Shown here one piece after another: positions 25,601-33,458 of a stretch of 45,467 bases of DNA (within the stretch, counting starts at the first letter, position 1; the number at the start of each line of letters is the position of its first letter). Source of the stretch: Neolewinella lacunae (GTDB lineage Bacteria > Bacteroidota > Bacteroidia > Chitinophagales > Saprospiraceae); NCBI RefSeq assembly GCF_014349155.1, contig NZ_JACSIT010000143.1, positions 659 through 46,125 on the forward strand, given 5' to 3'. The notes under the pieces are model-generated. The model did not search any database, was not told the DNA's origin, and saw only the letters and a program-made list of their open reading frames with translations. A program made the position numbers and the translations under genes.

Positions 25601-25992
25601 AGTTGAGCGTCGATCACCTGAGCTCTACCATCTATAAATTTGCAGACGGACAATGGCAAGCCACGCCGCTGCCCAATTCCGCCCAGACCTCCCCGGTCCG
25701 GGCCATCCGGCAGGGCGACTTCAACCAGGATGGTCTCCCCGATTTACTCATGGTAGGCAACGACTACGGCGTACACGTAGAAACTGGCCGGGCCGACGCT
25801 GGAAACGGCGTATTGCTCCTCAACGCCGGAGACGGGAAATGGACGACGCTCCCGAACCGGGAACACGGTTTCTGGGCCAGCCTGGACGCACGCAACCTGC
25901 AATCCATCCCCCTTTCCGATGGACGAACCGGTTGGGTGGTAGTGAATAATGCTGGTCCGGCGGCCCTTTTCCTTTGGTCGCCACCAAATTAG
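22630..25992 (+). CDS. FG-GAP/VCBS repeat protein with ASPIC-UnbV domain
   Basis: A 1120-residue exported protein. The N-terminus (MQYRVFFLLPFLWFWAC) looks like a lipoprotein signal, although the lipobox is atypical (Phe-Trp-Ala-Cys). FG-GAP/VCBS repeats with Ca-binding DxDxDG loops occur throughout (for example LDYDLDGLQDLFF, DYDGDGDLDCY, DLDNDGDLDLIV, DQDGDLDLLVGG), predicting seven-bladed beta-propellers. An ASPIC/UnbV domain lies near residues 530-620 (NPLGYGLAVSAFVG, RWPDGKTQVLENV). A second propeller set follows. In Bacteroidota such proteins often accompany SusC/SusD pairs in glycan uptake loci; none is adjacent here. It is probably a surface-exposed protein or carbohydrate-binding protein. 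Confidence 0.88.
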   Translation: MQYRVFFLLPFLWFWACNGSEQASDANDAPSAGNGPTFTLQPPSTTGLDVMNSVDLDFEFNYDSFAYLLNGAGIGVLDYDLDGLQDLFFVSNQHAHRLFHNEGDWKFTDVSTAAGIGATGGFCTGVSVADVNADGYPDLYISRTGTDAKAADGSRRNLLFLNQKDGTFIEAARQFGLDSDHPSTQATFFDYDGDGDLDCYLLNTPTDFKLVNRVRVSQAANGAISRVLGPIKPYESDQLFRNDGGKFTDVSAAAGIVNRGFGLSVAIYDFNDDQLPDIYVANDYVDPDHLFINQGNGTFVDENFRYFRHTTLSSMGSDIADLNNDGLADLVTLDMLAEDLVRQKRLENGMRPDRYNSLVRFGYGHQFMRNQMQINTGTGFVDYAELAGIAATDWSWAPLLADFDNDRHVDLFVSNGYHYDVGDLDFIEFTSDSIRAKGGATRQQFSTYADYLKLIPSNKVSNYLYRNNGDLRFTNVTAASNLAQPSFSTSSVYADLDNDGDLDLIVGNHGEPPFVYRNETVESGQSGSWLQVTAAGGQANPLGYGLAVSAFVGEEEIFRQLYPVRGFLGTTQGPLHFGLGNAKRIDRLEVRWPDGKTQVLENVAVNQILRLSHQEASRKSIPSAPAPAPLFTYPADQRGLNFVHVENPFDDFDRQSLQPRMLSREGPALAVGDANGDGLQDVLIGGASGQSASLYLQTSAGAFSAATYPFPPDHQRFEDVAALFFDADGDGDQDLYVASGGNEAAPDDPVYQDRFYRNEGGKFAYAPAALPTLRSSTAQVVPIDFDQDGDLDLLVGGRTLPGNYPLAPRSYLLRNDGGSFTDQTQAIFPALESIGMVTAIAQGQILGDEQAEVVIAGEWMPIQVFSFRDGVFTLSSSIPNSTGFWHALLLADLNGDGSNEIVAGNEGLNTRFKPSPTRPVMLYAADFDGNGTIDPILTVPGPAGNQLPVTTKAQMLKQMPGLKKRFLRTSTYASADINDLFGAEEIAQAKQLSVDHLSSTIYKFADGQWQATPLPNSAQTSPVRAIRQGDFNQDGLPDLLMVGNDYGVHVETGRADAGNGVLLLNAGDGKWTTLPNREHGFWASLDARNLQSIPLSDGRTGWVVVNNAGPAALFLWSPPN

Positions 25993-26106
25993 CAAAGCAC
26001 TGATTTTCCCGGGCCGATGCCTTTTAGTGTCAAGGGCCGCAGCCTGCCGGAGGAAAGGACTTTGGGCGCGACGAAGGGCGGGACTAAAGAAGCCCAGGCC
26101 CGTCTG

Positions 26107-26712
26107 TTACCGCAAAAACTCCAGCTCTTCACCTTCTCCGAGCCGGACCCGGACTGTGGTATGGGTACCCAGTTCCTCCTGTTGACGACGCTGCACCGTG
26201 TAATCCGCCGCCCGCAAAACATCGGAACGGACGCGTCCGAAGCGCGTCGGCAATTCCGTGTCATCGGGTCCGATGGCCAGGCAGGCGACCAGCGGCGCTT
26301 CCAGGTCTTCGCACAGCCGATAGCAAAAGCTATCAAAGGCAATGCGTACGGCTACTTCACCGCGCTGATCGTGCAGGCGCAGGGGGATGTTGCGCCCGGC
26401 GGGCACGTGGAGAGTAAGTGGCCGGCGGTGGTAGGCCAGCAAGGTCTCCAGCTTGGGGTGCAACTGCGGGCACCACTGCCGCAGCGTTTCCAGGTCAGAA
26501 AAAATGAGCTCCGGGCGGTTCACCCGCGAAGGAGGGCAGGCAGCCAAAAGTTTGGTGATTGCCTGGGGCTGCTGGACGTGGGCCACCACCTGCCAGAGGT
26601 TGGCGGTGGGCAGCAGCACGATGCCACCGCCGTGCAGGGTGGAAAGTGCCCGGGAGCCTAAGGGCGGTAACGGGGGGTGCATTTCTGGAATCGGGTTAGT
26701 CCTTGTGTTCAT
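26107..26712 (-). CDS. YrdC/Sua5-like protein with degenerate active-site motifs
   Basis: A 201-residue protein with a YrdC-like layout: GGGIVLLPTANLWQVVAH matches the 'GGIV..PTdT.YGL' strand, YHRRPLTLHVPAG matches 'pgp.T.il', and VAVRIAFDSFCYRL matches the '.gvR.P' block. True Sua5/YrdC enzymes make threonylcarbamoyl-AMP for the t6A37 tRNA modification. Here the KxR ATP/tRNA-binding motif appears as PPSRVNRP and the SxN motif is ACLAI, so it may be a non-catalytic paralogue. ATG 26712 is chosen; 26763 adds an unlikely Cys-containing extension. Convergent with the FG-GAP gene. Confidence 0.6.
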   Translation of the reverse strand: MNTRTNPIPEMHPPLPPLGSRALSTLHGGGIVLLPTANLWQVVAHVQQPQAITKLLAACPPSRVNRPELIFSDLETLRQWCPQLHPKLETLLAYHRRPLTLHVPAGRNIPLRLHDQRGEVAVRIAFDSFCYRLCEDLEAPLVACLAIGPDDTELPTRFGRVRSDVLRAADYTVQRRQQEELGTHTTVRVRLGEGEELEFLR

Positions 26713-27306
26713 GCTGTATGGGAAAGATTGGCCGCAAGCCCGCAGGCCGCCAAATGGTTGCAATTCCTAAGAGCTTCTCTAAAATTTTTAAGAACTGATA
26801 ATCAATGACTTATGGTTCTGGCCAGAGAAAAAATTGCGCGCATAGTGGACTACGTAAGCCATTTTTTGTGACGCCAGGTTCATAAGTGATTGCTTATCAG
26901 GAAGTAAAAATTTAGACAAGCTCTGAGCCCCGGGGTAGAATATGACTCGGGTAGTGCGCCAAAGTACTTGTCCGCTTACCTGACCCTGACCCTGCCGTAA
27001 CACAAAACACAGTTGTTATGCGGCCTTGCCGAAGGTGATAAGCACTTAAGTCAGCTTTTCATATACCAAAATCAAACGTCCCAACGGGCGCTGCGTGAGC
27101 GCTACGACCAACCCTTACCGCGAATCGCACAGTAGAAGCTCCGGCCGTAGAAAAAATTTAATTTTCAGGACTACCAAATCCAGCCCAGCAGGCTTGGCGG
27201 GAGACGGCGAACCGACATATTAACTTTCCCGACGATCCAAAGACCGTATTCAGACTAGGAAACTGTATTTTGCCGTTCAGATTGTACGTGGTCTAAAATT
27301 TTAATA
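26713..27306. other. 594-bp intergenic region without recognised gene
   Basis: AT-richer than its flanks. It contains a short open frame (26788-27003, minus) with no recognisable features, poly-A/T stretches, and TATTTTG near 27267, one base short of a -7 element for the downstream gene. I see no tRNA, terminator hairpin or repeat. Confidence 0.5.
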
Positions 27307-29652
27307 GTGCGCATCCCTCAACTCCTTTTTGGCCGCATTCCCTTGCTGCTGGCCTTTGCCCTGTTTTCCGCTTCTGAACTCTACGCCGGCCACATCGTGG
27401 GCGGTGAGTTCACCTACACCTGCCGTGGCTTCCGCAACAACGACCCCAACACCAACATCCGGGTGTACGACGTGCGGATCAATATGTACCGCGACTGTAT
27501 TGGCCAGGGAGCGTACTTCGACGGGGCCCGCGAAGGACAAGGTCCCAATGGGGAATTCAGCGGCCCCGGCCACATTTCCATTTACAATGGGCTGACCCTC
27601 TTCGATCCCACTTTTAACATCGTCCTGGGCCAGGTTTCCAGCGTGCCCATCAACCTCGGTAACCCTTGCCTGGTCATCACCGAAGACATTTGTCAGGAAA
27701 TCGGCGTTTACGAATTTACCGTGGAACTGCCTGTCTCCAATCAACCCTATACCCTCACCTACCAGCGCTGTTGCCGCAACCCAGAAATTACCAACCTCGT
27801 CCGGCCGGGTGATATCGGCACCACCTACTTTATAACGATCACCCCCGAAGCCCAACGGCGCTGCAACGCCAGTCCGGACTTTAACATCGACCCGCCCATC
27901 GCCATTTGTGTCAACGAAGTTTTTCAGATTGACCTGGGGGCCACCGACCGCGAAGGCGATAGCCTGGCCTACAAATTCTGCGACCCAGTGCTCGGCGGCG
28001 GACTCGATGGCCTCAACGGCCCTACCAGCACCAGTACCACTTTTGACGATATCATCCCACTGATCGAATCCCCGCCACCCTATGCACCAGTAGATTTTCG
28101 TTTTCCCCAGTTTGACCTCAATAATCAATTGGGGCAGGGCAGCGTACTGGAGATTGACCCCCTCACCGGCCTACTCAGCGGGCGCCCTATTTTTCGGGGT
28201 ATCTTCGTGCTCGGCGTCTGCGTCGAGGAATGGTCGCGCGATTCCGTCCCCATCCTCCTCAGCGAAACCAAACGCGAATTCCAGCTGGCCGTAAACCTCT
28301 GCGGCAACCAGGTTTTTGCCGACCTGCTGGAAACGGAACTGGACGACCAGGGGCGCTTCTTCATCCGCCAGTGCGGCCCCGGCACCAATACCATCATCAA
28401 CCAGAGTACCAACGTAGACTTCATATCCACTTACGACTGGATCCTCGACGGTCCCGAAGGCATCCTCACCGGCAACAGCCGTGATTTTGTCACCAACATC
28501 ACTACGACCGGCGTATACGAAGGCACCATGATCCTGAACCGCAATTCCTTCGCCCAAAACTGCATCGATACCGCCGTTTTCCTCCTCGGGGTTTTTCCCG
28601 ATGCGACCGCCGATTTTGAATTCGCCGAGCCGGGATGCAACGACGAGCCGATTGACTTTTTGGACCGCTCCACCCCCGATGGCGACAACACCATTGTGGA
28701 GTGGGAGTGGGATTACGCCGACGGCTCCGCCCTTGACCCCCGGCAGAACCCCCGCCACCGCTACAACCAGCCAGGCGTCTTTCCCGTCCGCCTGAGCATT
28801 ACCGACAACAACCGCTGCACCGCCGAAGTCACCAAGCCGGTAACCTACTTCCCCACGCCGCGGACCATCCTCATCGAGCCCGACCCCGGCTTCGGCTGCG
28901 TCCCCTACACCAAGCAATTCATCAACCTGAGCCGGCCGATCAACGACCAGTATATTTTTGAATGGGAGTTTGGCGACGGCGCAACCGGCGACGTGGCCAG
29001 CCCTACCCACGTCTACGAACGAACCGGCATTTTTGATGTCTACCTGGCCATCACCAGCCCGACCGGCTGCTTCGTGGATACCCTGTTCAACAGTTTGGTG
29101 GACGTGCGCAGTGCCCCCATCGCCGATTTTTTCTGGACGCCCGAAGAGCCGACCAACATCTTCCCCGACATTCGGGTCTTTGACCGCAGTATCGACGCCA
29201 ACCGCAGCCGCTACGTCATTCGTAACCGCGCCGGAGAGCAGATTTTTACCACGCCGGCCCTCGACTTTGATTATACGCTGCGCGACTCCGCCACCCTCTT
29301 CATCACCCAGTTGGTGACCCACCCCAGCGGGTGCGTCGATACACTGACGAAAGACCTCAAGCTGCGGCTCGTCAATACCTACTTCATGCCCAATGCCTTC
29401 ACGCCCAACGGCGATGGGCTCAACGACGTCTTTTTGCCCGAAGGCATCCTGATCGGGGCCACCGAATACCTGCTGCGGATCTGGAACCGCTGGGGCGAAC
29501 TCATCTTCACTTCCACCGAGCCGCGCGTGGGGTGGGACGGCAACTTCCGGGGAACGCCCAGCCCCGGAGGTGGCTACCTCTGGGATGCGCAGTTCATCGA
29601 CGTCGGCGGAGAGTTTCAGGAGTTCAAGGGTGGGGTAGTGCTCATCCGCTAA
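27307..29652 (+). CDS. T9SS-secreted PKD-domain protein with gliding-motility (CHU_C) C-terminus
   Basis: A 781-residue secreted protein. The GTG start at 27307 gives a signal peptide (MRIPQLLFGRIPLLLAFALF), and the mature protein starts near GHIVGGEFTYTC. The N-terminal 330 residues form a Cys-containing domain (VRINMYRDC, YTLTYQRCCRNPEITN) that recurs in Bacteroidota surface proteins. PKD domains follow at about residues 430-590 (WEWDYADGS..DPRQNPRHRYNQPG; WEFGDGATGDVASPTHVYE). The last 85 residues (FMPNAFTPNGDGLNDVF, IWNRWGELIF) are the CHU_C/type B sorting domain that directs T9SS export. Likely a surface adhesin or gliding accessory protein. Confidence 0.92.
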   Translation: MRIPQLLFGRIPLLLAFALFSASELYAGHIVGGEFTYTCRGFRNNDPNTNIRVYDVRINMYRDCIGQGAYFDGAREGQGPNGEFSGPGHISIYNGLTLFDPTFNIVLGQVSSVPINLGNPCLVITEDICQEIGVYEFTVELPVSNQPYTLTYQRCCRNPEITNLVRPGDIGTTYFITITPEAQRRCNASPDFNIDPPIAICVNEVFQIDLGATDREGDSLAYKFCDPVLGGGLDGLNGPTSTSTTFDDIIPLIESPPPYAPVDFRFPQFDLNNQLGQGSVLEIDPLTGLLSGRPIFRGIFVLGVCVEEWSRDSVPILLSETKREFQLAVNLCGNQVFADLLETELDDQGRFFIRQCGPGTNTIINQSTNVDFISTYDWILDGPEGILTGNSRDFVTNITTTGVYEGTMILNRNSFAQNCIDTAVFLLGVFPDATADFEFAEPGCNDEPIDFLDRSTPDGDNTIVEWEWDYADGSALDPRQNPRHRYNQPGVFPVRLSITDNNRCTAEVTKPVTYFPTPRTILIEPDPGFGCVPYTKQFINLSRPINDQYIFEWEFGDGATGDVASPTHVYERTGIFDVYLAITSPTGCFVDTLFNSLVDVRSAPIADFFWTPEEPTNIFPDIRVFDRSIDANRSRYVIRNRAGEQIFTTPALDFDYTLRDSATLFITQLVTHPSGCVDTLTKDLKLRLVNTYFMPNAFTPNGDGLNDVFLPEGILIGATEYLLRIWNRWGELIFTSTEPRVGWDGNFRGTPSPGGGYLWDAQFIDVGGEFQEFKGGVVLIR

Positions 29653-29666
29653 GGCCCTTCCGGATG

Positions 29667-29684
29667 GGGCGCGGCCGCAGGTGC
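29667..29684 (+). repeat. 18-bp dispersed motif, copy 10 (left arm of inverted pair)
   Basis: Exact match with N=C, 15 bp after the CHU_C gene stop. It pairs with the reverse copy at 29754-29771 around a terminator. Confidence 0.9.
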
Positions 29685-29702
29685 CAGGCCCGCTCCTAAC
29701 GG

Positions 29703-29742
29703 AAAAAGCCAGGGAAGTCCTCCGACCTCCCTGGCTCTTTTA
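29703..29742. terminator. Bidirectional terminator between convergent genes
   Basis: Stem AGCCAGGGA (29707-29715) pairs with TCCCTGGCT (29728-29736). A run of A lies on the left and cttttat on the right, so both strands carry a U-tract. It serves the converging CHU_C gene and the small exported gene. Confidence 0.88.
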
Positions 29743-29753
29743 TCCAGTTCTAC

Positions 29754-29771
29754 GCACCTGCGGCCGCGCCC
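29754..29771 (-). repeat. 18-bp dispersed motif, copy 11 (right arm of inverted pair)
   Basis: Exact match on the minus strand with N=C (as in copy 10), so the two 18-bp arms are perfect inverted repeats separated by 69 bp. It lies 10 bp past the stop of the small exported gene. Confidence 0.9.
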
Positions 29772-29781
29772 AAATGGAGCA

Positions 29782-30165
29782 CTAGCGGCCCTCGCGTACG
29801 AACAGGTACTGGGTGCTGCCACCCGTGGTGCTGGCGTTGCCTTCGCTGGGCAAGACCATGGCCTCGACGTATTTCCAGCCGTTGGCGATGAGGAAGTTGA
29901 CGCCGTGCATGACGGAGTTGAAGCGCATCCGTTGATCGGTACGCGGGTTAACGACTTCCATGCGGTTGCGGTTGCCGCCCTGGATGCTCTGGCCGTAATC
30001 GATGAAAATCGTCACCGTGTTCGACAAAAAGCGCTCCTGGGCAATCATGCGGATCATCGAGACTTCCTCGAGGTTGTTGATGTTGACGCCATCGACGACC
30101 ACCTGGCTGAAGGCGGCAGAGCTGGCGGCGAAAAGGAAGGCGATGGCGACAAAAAGCTTTTTCAT
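29782..30165 (-). CDS. Small exported protein of unknown function
   Basis: A 127-residue protein with a signal peptide (MKKLFVAIAFLFAASSAAFS, cleaved before QVVVDG), leaving about 107 mature residues. The mature part (NNLEEVSMIRMIAQERFLSN, FNSVMHGVNFLIANGWKYVEAMVLP) lacks recognisable motifs. Similar short periplasmic proteins occur in Bacteroidota without known role. It ends at the shared bidirectional terminator. Confidence 0.7.
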   Translation of the reverse strand: MKKLFVAIAFLFAASSAAFSQVVVDGVNINNLEEVSMIRMIAQERFLSNTVTIFIDYGQSIQGGNRNRMEVVNPRTDQRMRFNSVMHGVNFLIANGWKYVEAMVLPSEGNASTTGGSTQYLFVREGR

Positions 30166-30322
30166 TGTGATTGGTTTTACTTGTCCTTGGAAATGCTTTA
30201 CCCGGCTGGTTTAGCCTTATCGGGGGTCAAGTATAGCGTTTCCTTAACAAAATAGGGACGTTGGGCCGACGTTTATACCCCACAGCCTTTCCCGGCTACA
30301 AATTTTGCCCCAAAACGAGCCT

Positions 30323-30688
30323 ATGTTATCCATTGCCACCCTACTGCTCAGTTTTCTTCTCCCCGCCCCCCCGCCGGATGCTCCCGTGGAATGGATCAGT
30401 CCGTTGACCGTTGACGTTGGCGACATTTTGCGGGGCGAAGACCATACCCATACCTATTACTACGTCAACCTGACGGACGCTCCTTTGACGGTGGATAACG
30501 TCCGCCCCAGTTGCGGGTGTACGGCCACCGACTGGCTGGGCACGCCGGTGATGCCCAAAGACACGGGATCGATCAGCGTCACCTACGACGCGATGAACGT
30601 CGGGTATTTCCGGAAGAACGTCAAGGTTTTCTTCCGGGGTTACCCCGGCGCGCACAAACTTTGGCTCGAAGGATTCGTCGAGCCATAG
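30323..30688 (+). CDS. DUF1573 family protein
   Basis: A 121-residue protein starting with a hydrophobic export signal (MLSIATLLLSFLLPAPPP). The DUF1573 pattern is clear: VGDILRGEDHTHTYYYVNLTDAPLTV, then VRPSCGCTATDW and a Pro-Lys-Asp-Thr-Gly...Tyr segment with NVGYFRKNVKV. DUF1573 is an Ig/MSP-like beta-sandwich common on Bacteroidota cell envelopes; function is unknown. A TTG at 30305 is possible but ATG 30323 gives the better signal. Confidence 0.85.
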   Translation: MLSIATLLLSFLLPAPPPDAPVEWISPLTVDVGDILRGEDHTHTYYYVNLTDAPLTVDNVRPSCGCTATDWLGTPVMPKDTGSISVTYDAMNVGYFRKNVKVFFRGYPGAHKLWLEGFVEP

Positions 30689-30866
30689 GCCTTCTTGGTC
30701 TTAAGGGGCAGTGTATGGAGCTGCAAAGTATTACCTTCGCGCCGCTGGGTTTCTGCTGGCAGCCGCTACCCTTTGTTTCTCCCGCTGAATTTGCTGGCAG
30801 GGGAAATGGAGTGGGTTGGCGACTGAAGGTGTGGGCCAGACTTTTTGACCATCTGATTTTTCTTCT

Positions 30867-32492
30867 ATGACCTGGTTAACTTGGGTGCTCCTACTCGGTT
30901 ACATTGCCCTCAGTTTTGCGCTATACCGCCTGTTTCCGAAGGCGGGCAAAGCAGCTTCGGCGGCCCTCATCCCCGGCTACAACATGTGGATTGTGGCGGA
31001 GCTGGTGGGGCGCAAGCCCTGGCATGCCCTGTGGCTGTTAATTCCGTACCTCAACGTCTTCATCTTCGCGGGCTTGATGGTGGACTTGGCGCGCTCCTTT
31101 GGGCGTTTCAGCTTTGGAGAGCACGTCCTGGCAGTCATTACCTCCTGGGGTTACTTCGGCTGGCTGGGGGCAAAACCTGAGGTGCGCTACAACGGACCCA
31201 TCCTGGAGGTTGAACGCGCCTACCGGCAGGAGCTGGCCGCCGCCGAAAAAACCAAGGAGAAGCGGGAGATCAACAAGGTGCACGCTGCCTATCCCCAGTT
31301 TCAAAAGCCTTTTTACCAGGACTGGGCCGAGGCTGCCATTTTTGCGATCTTCGCGGCGGCCTTTATCCGCCTGCTGCTGATCGAGTCCTACATCATCCCT
31401 ACGCCCTCGATGGAGGGCAACCTGAACGTGGGGGATTTTCTCTTCGTTTCCAAGATCCACTACGGCCTGCGCCTGCCGGAGACCCTGCTGATGATTCCAC
31501 TGGCCCACAACCGGGCTCCCCTCGTTGGCGGCGAAAGCTACATCGAAGGCGCTGAACTTCCCTACCGTCGCCTGCCTGCCCTGGAGGCGATCGACCGTTA
31601 CGACCCCGTAGTGTTCAACGTGCCCGCCGGCGATAGCGTCTACGTCACGCCGGCGCGTACTTACTACCCACACGACGTCCGCACCGGCTTTTTACCCGCC
31701 AACGTGGCCCGTGCCGTGGAGTCGGGCCAACTGGAGCTCATCACGCGTCCCCGCGATAAGCGCGACCACTACGTCAAGCGCGCCATCGGCCTGCCCGGCG
31801 AAGTGCTGGAAATCAAGGACCGGCAGGTATTCATTGACGGCCAGCCCATTGCTGACCCTGAGAACGTCCAGTATTTCTACAAAGTCACCTTCAGCACGCC
31901 GCCCAACCGCAGCAAGTGGTCGGATATGGGCATCAGTTCTCCGCCCGGGGGCGACGATGTTTACCAGGAAAACGGCAACCTCTTCATCATCCGCCTCAAC
32001 CAGGCCCAGATCGATTGGCTCAAGGGGAATGACCCCCAGGCCACCTTCGAGCCCGTTGACCAGTCGGGCGACAAAGGCATCCGCTTCTACCCCCACAACG
32101 AGCGCTACTTTGGCGAAATGCAGGTCGATAACTACGGCCCCGTCAAAATCCCTGCCCGGGGCATGACCATCAAGCTGGACGAGCGTACGCACGCCCTTTA
32201 CTGGCGCGCCATCAAAGTTTACGAGGAAAATCCGAGCTATACCATGCTGAACGGACAGTTTTTCCTAGACAATCAGCCGATAACGGAGTACACCTTCCAG
32301 CAGGATTACTACTGGATGATGGGCGACAACCGCCACAACTCGGAAGACAGCCGCATTTGGGGCTTCGTTCCCGAAGACCACATCTTAGGTAAGCCCCTGT
32401 TCGTCTGGTTCTCCATCAAGGAAGGCAACCTCTTCAACGGCATCAACTGGCACCGCATCGGCCGCAACGCTTCTAAGCAGGGCGGACGCTAA
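30867..32492 (+). CDS. lepB: Signal peptidase I with extra N-terminal membrane domain
   Basis: A 541-residue inner-membrane serine protease that removes Sec signal peptides. The catalytic Ser181 lies in PTPSMEGNL just after a membrane helix (residues about 155-176), and the general base Lys304 lies in HYVKRAIGLPGE. The box GDNRHNSEDSRIWGFVP marks the C-terminal core. Ahead of the core are about 100 residues with three hydrophobic segments (a DUF5684-like module, ALIPGYNMWIVAELVGRKPW), and the large insert between the Ser and Lys boxes is characteristic of Bacteroidota LepB. It would process the many exported proteins encoded here. Confidence 0.93.
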   Translation: MTWLTWVLLLGYIALSFALYRLFPKAGKAASAALIPGYNMWIVAELVGRKPWHALWLLIPYLNVFIFAGLMVDLARSFGRFSFGEHVLAVITSWGYFGWLGAKPEVRYNGPILEVERAYRQELAAAEKTKEKREINKVHAAYPQFQKPFYQDWAEAAIFAIFAAAFIRLLLIESYIIPTPSMEGNLNVGDFLFVSKIHYGLRLPETLLMIPLAHNRAPLVGGESYIEGAELPYRRLPALEAIDRYDPVVFNVPAGDSVYVTPARTYYPHDVRTGFLPANVARAVESGQLELITRPRDKRDHYVKRAIGLPGEVLEIKDRQVFIDGQPIADPENVQYFYKVTFSTPPNRSKWSDMGISSPPGGDDVYQENGNLFIIRLNQAQIDWLKGNDPQATFEPVDQSGDKGIRFYPHNERYFGEMQVDNYGPVKIPARGMTIKLDERTHALYWRAIKVYEENPSYTMLNGQFFLDNQPITEYTFQQDYYWMMGDNRHNSEDSRIWGFVPEDHILGKPLFVWFSIKEGNLFNGINWHRIGRNASKQGGR

Positions 32493-32551
32493 AGGGTTGG
32501 CTGGCGGCTGCTGGGCTGAAGGCCCTCTCTTGCTCCATGTTACCTCGCCCG

Positions 32552-32569
32552 GCACCTGCGGCCGCGCCC
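32552..32569 (-). repeat. 18-bp dispersed motif, copy 12
   Basis: Exact match on the minus strand with N=C, 6 bp beyond the aquaporin gene's stop codon, between convergent lepB and aquaporin genes. Confidence 0.85.
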
Positions 32570-32575
32570 ATTGGA

Positions 32576-33304
32576 TCAACCCGGCTGGAGCGCCAGCCAG
32601 GCCAGTGCTGCCAGGCACCCCCCTACGAGTGGCCCCACCACGGGTACCCAGGCGTAGCCCCAGTTGCTGCCGCCCTTGCCGGGGATGGGCAGCAGGGCGT
32701 GGGCAATGCGCGGCCCCAGATCCCGCGCCGGATTGATGGCATAACCGGTGGTTCCCCCCAGCGAAAGGCCGAGCGCCAACACGACCAGCGCGACGGGCAG
32801 CGCATCGAGTGCGCCGAGCTTGCCCGGGGAGTCCCCAAAAACCGGCCCGGTGATGTAAAGCACGGCCAGCACGAGCGCAAAGGTGCCGATCACCTCGGAA
32901 ATGAAATTGGAGGGCATGGCGGGAATGGCCGGCCCGGTAGCGAAAGTACCCAGGATGGTTCCCTGGTTTTCTTCCGCAGCGTAGTGTGGCCGGTAGTGCA
33001 ACCAGGTCAGGCCGGCACCGCAGATGGCCCCGAGCAATTGGGCCAGGAGGTAGCTGGGCACCAGAGCCCAGGAAAACTTGCCCGCAGCGGCCAGGCTTAC
33101 CGTCACGGCGGGGTTGATGTGCGCGCCGGATGCTTCGGCGGAGATGAAAACGGCTACGAAAACAGCCATTGCCCAACCGAAGGTCGTCACAATCCAGCCA
33201 CTTTGCAGCCCGTAGGTGTGCTTCAGGCTGGTGTTGGCGTTTACGCCACAGCCGAGGAGGATCAGCACCGCCGTGCCGAGGAATTCGCCTAAAAATGGTG
33301 TCAT
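32576..33304 (-). CDS. glpF: Aquaglyceroporin (MIP family, GlpF-like)
   Basis: A 242-residue channel with six membrane helices and two half-helix NPA boxes: SGAHINPAVT and GYAINPARDLGPR. The Asp after the second NPA-Arg marks glycerol facilitators rather than water-only channels, where Ser is usual. It starts MTPFLGEFLGTAVLILLGCGV, the normal first helix. No glpK or glpD is adjacent. It would allow passive uptake of glycerol and small polyols. Confidence 0.92.
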   Translation of the reverse strand: MTPFLGEFLGTAVLILLGCGVNANTSLKHTYGLQSGWIVTTFGWAMAVFVAVFISAEASGAHINPAVTVSLAAAGKFSWALVPSYLLAQLLGAICGAGLTWLHYRPHYAAEENQGTILGTFATGPAIPAMPSNFISEVIGTFALVLAVLYITGPVFGDSPGKLGALDALPVALVVLALGLSLGGTTGYAINPARDLGPRIAHALLPIPGKGGSNWGYAWVPVVGPLVGGCLAALAWLALQPG

Positions 33305-33390
33305 GATCGAAGATTGTCTTTAGTGTGCCGCCAACGTGGCCGGTTACCGAACCGGTCTGGGCTTCTGCGACCAAGGTAATCGATAATCCC

Positions 33391-33437
33391 CGAAAATAAA
33401 ACGGGCCAGCTCCCCCGGGTGGGGAAGGTGGCCCGTT
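33391..33437 (-). terminator. Terminator of the fructose-bisphosphate aldolase gene
   Basis: Stem aacgggcca (33400-33408) pairs with tggcccgtt (33429-33437), with inner cccc/gggg pairing. Read on the minus strand it is followed by TTTATTTTCG. It lies just after the aldolase stop (33459). Confidence 0.82.
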
Positions 33438-33458
33438 GGGTGAAAACGGTAAAAGGGC

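Noticed and set aside
26788-27003. 71-residue minus-strand frame
   Set aside because: No signal, domain or promoter; lies in AT-rich intergenic DNA.
27000-27060. Possible integron attC-like site (gttatgcggc near a taacacaaaacac stretch)
   Set aside because: No matching inverted R/L core sites, no integrase and no cassette genes.
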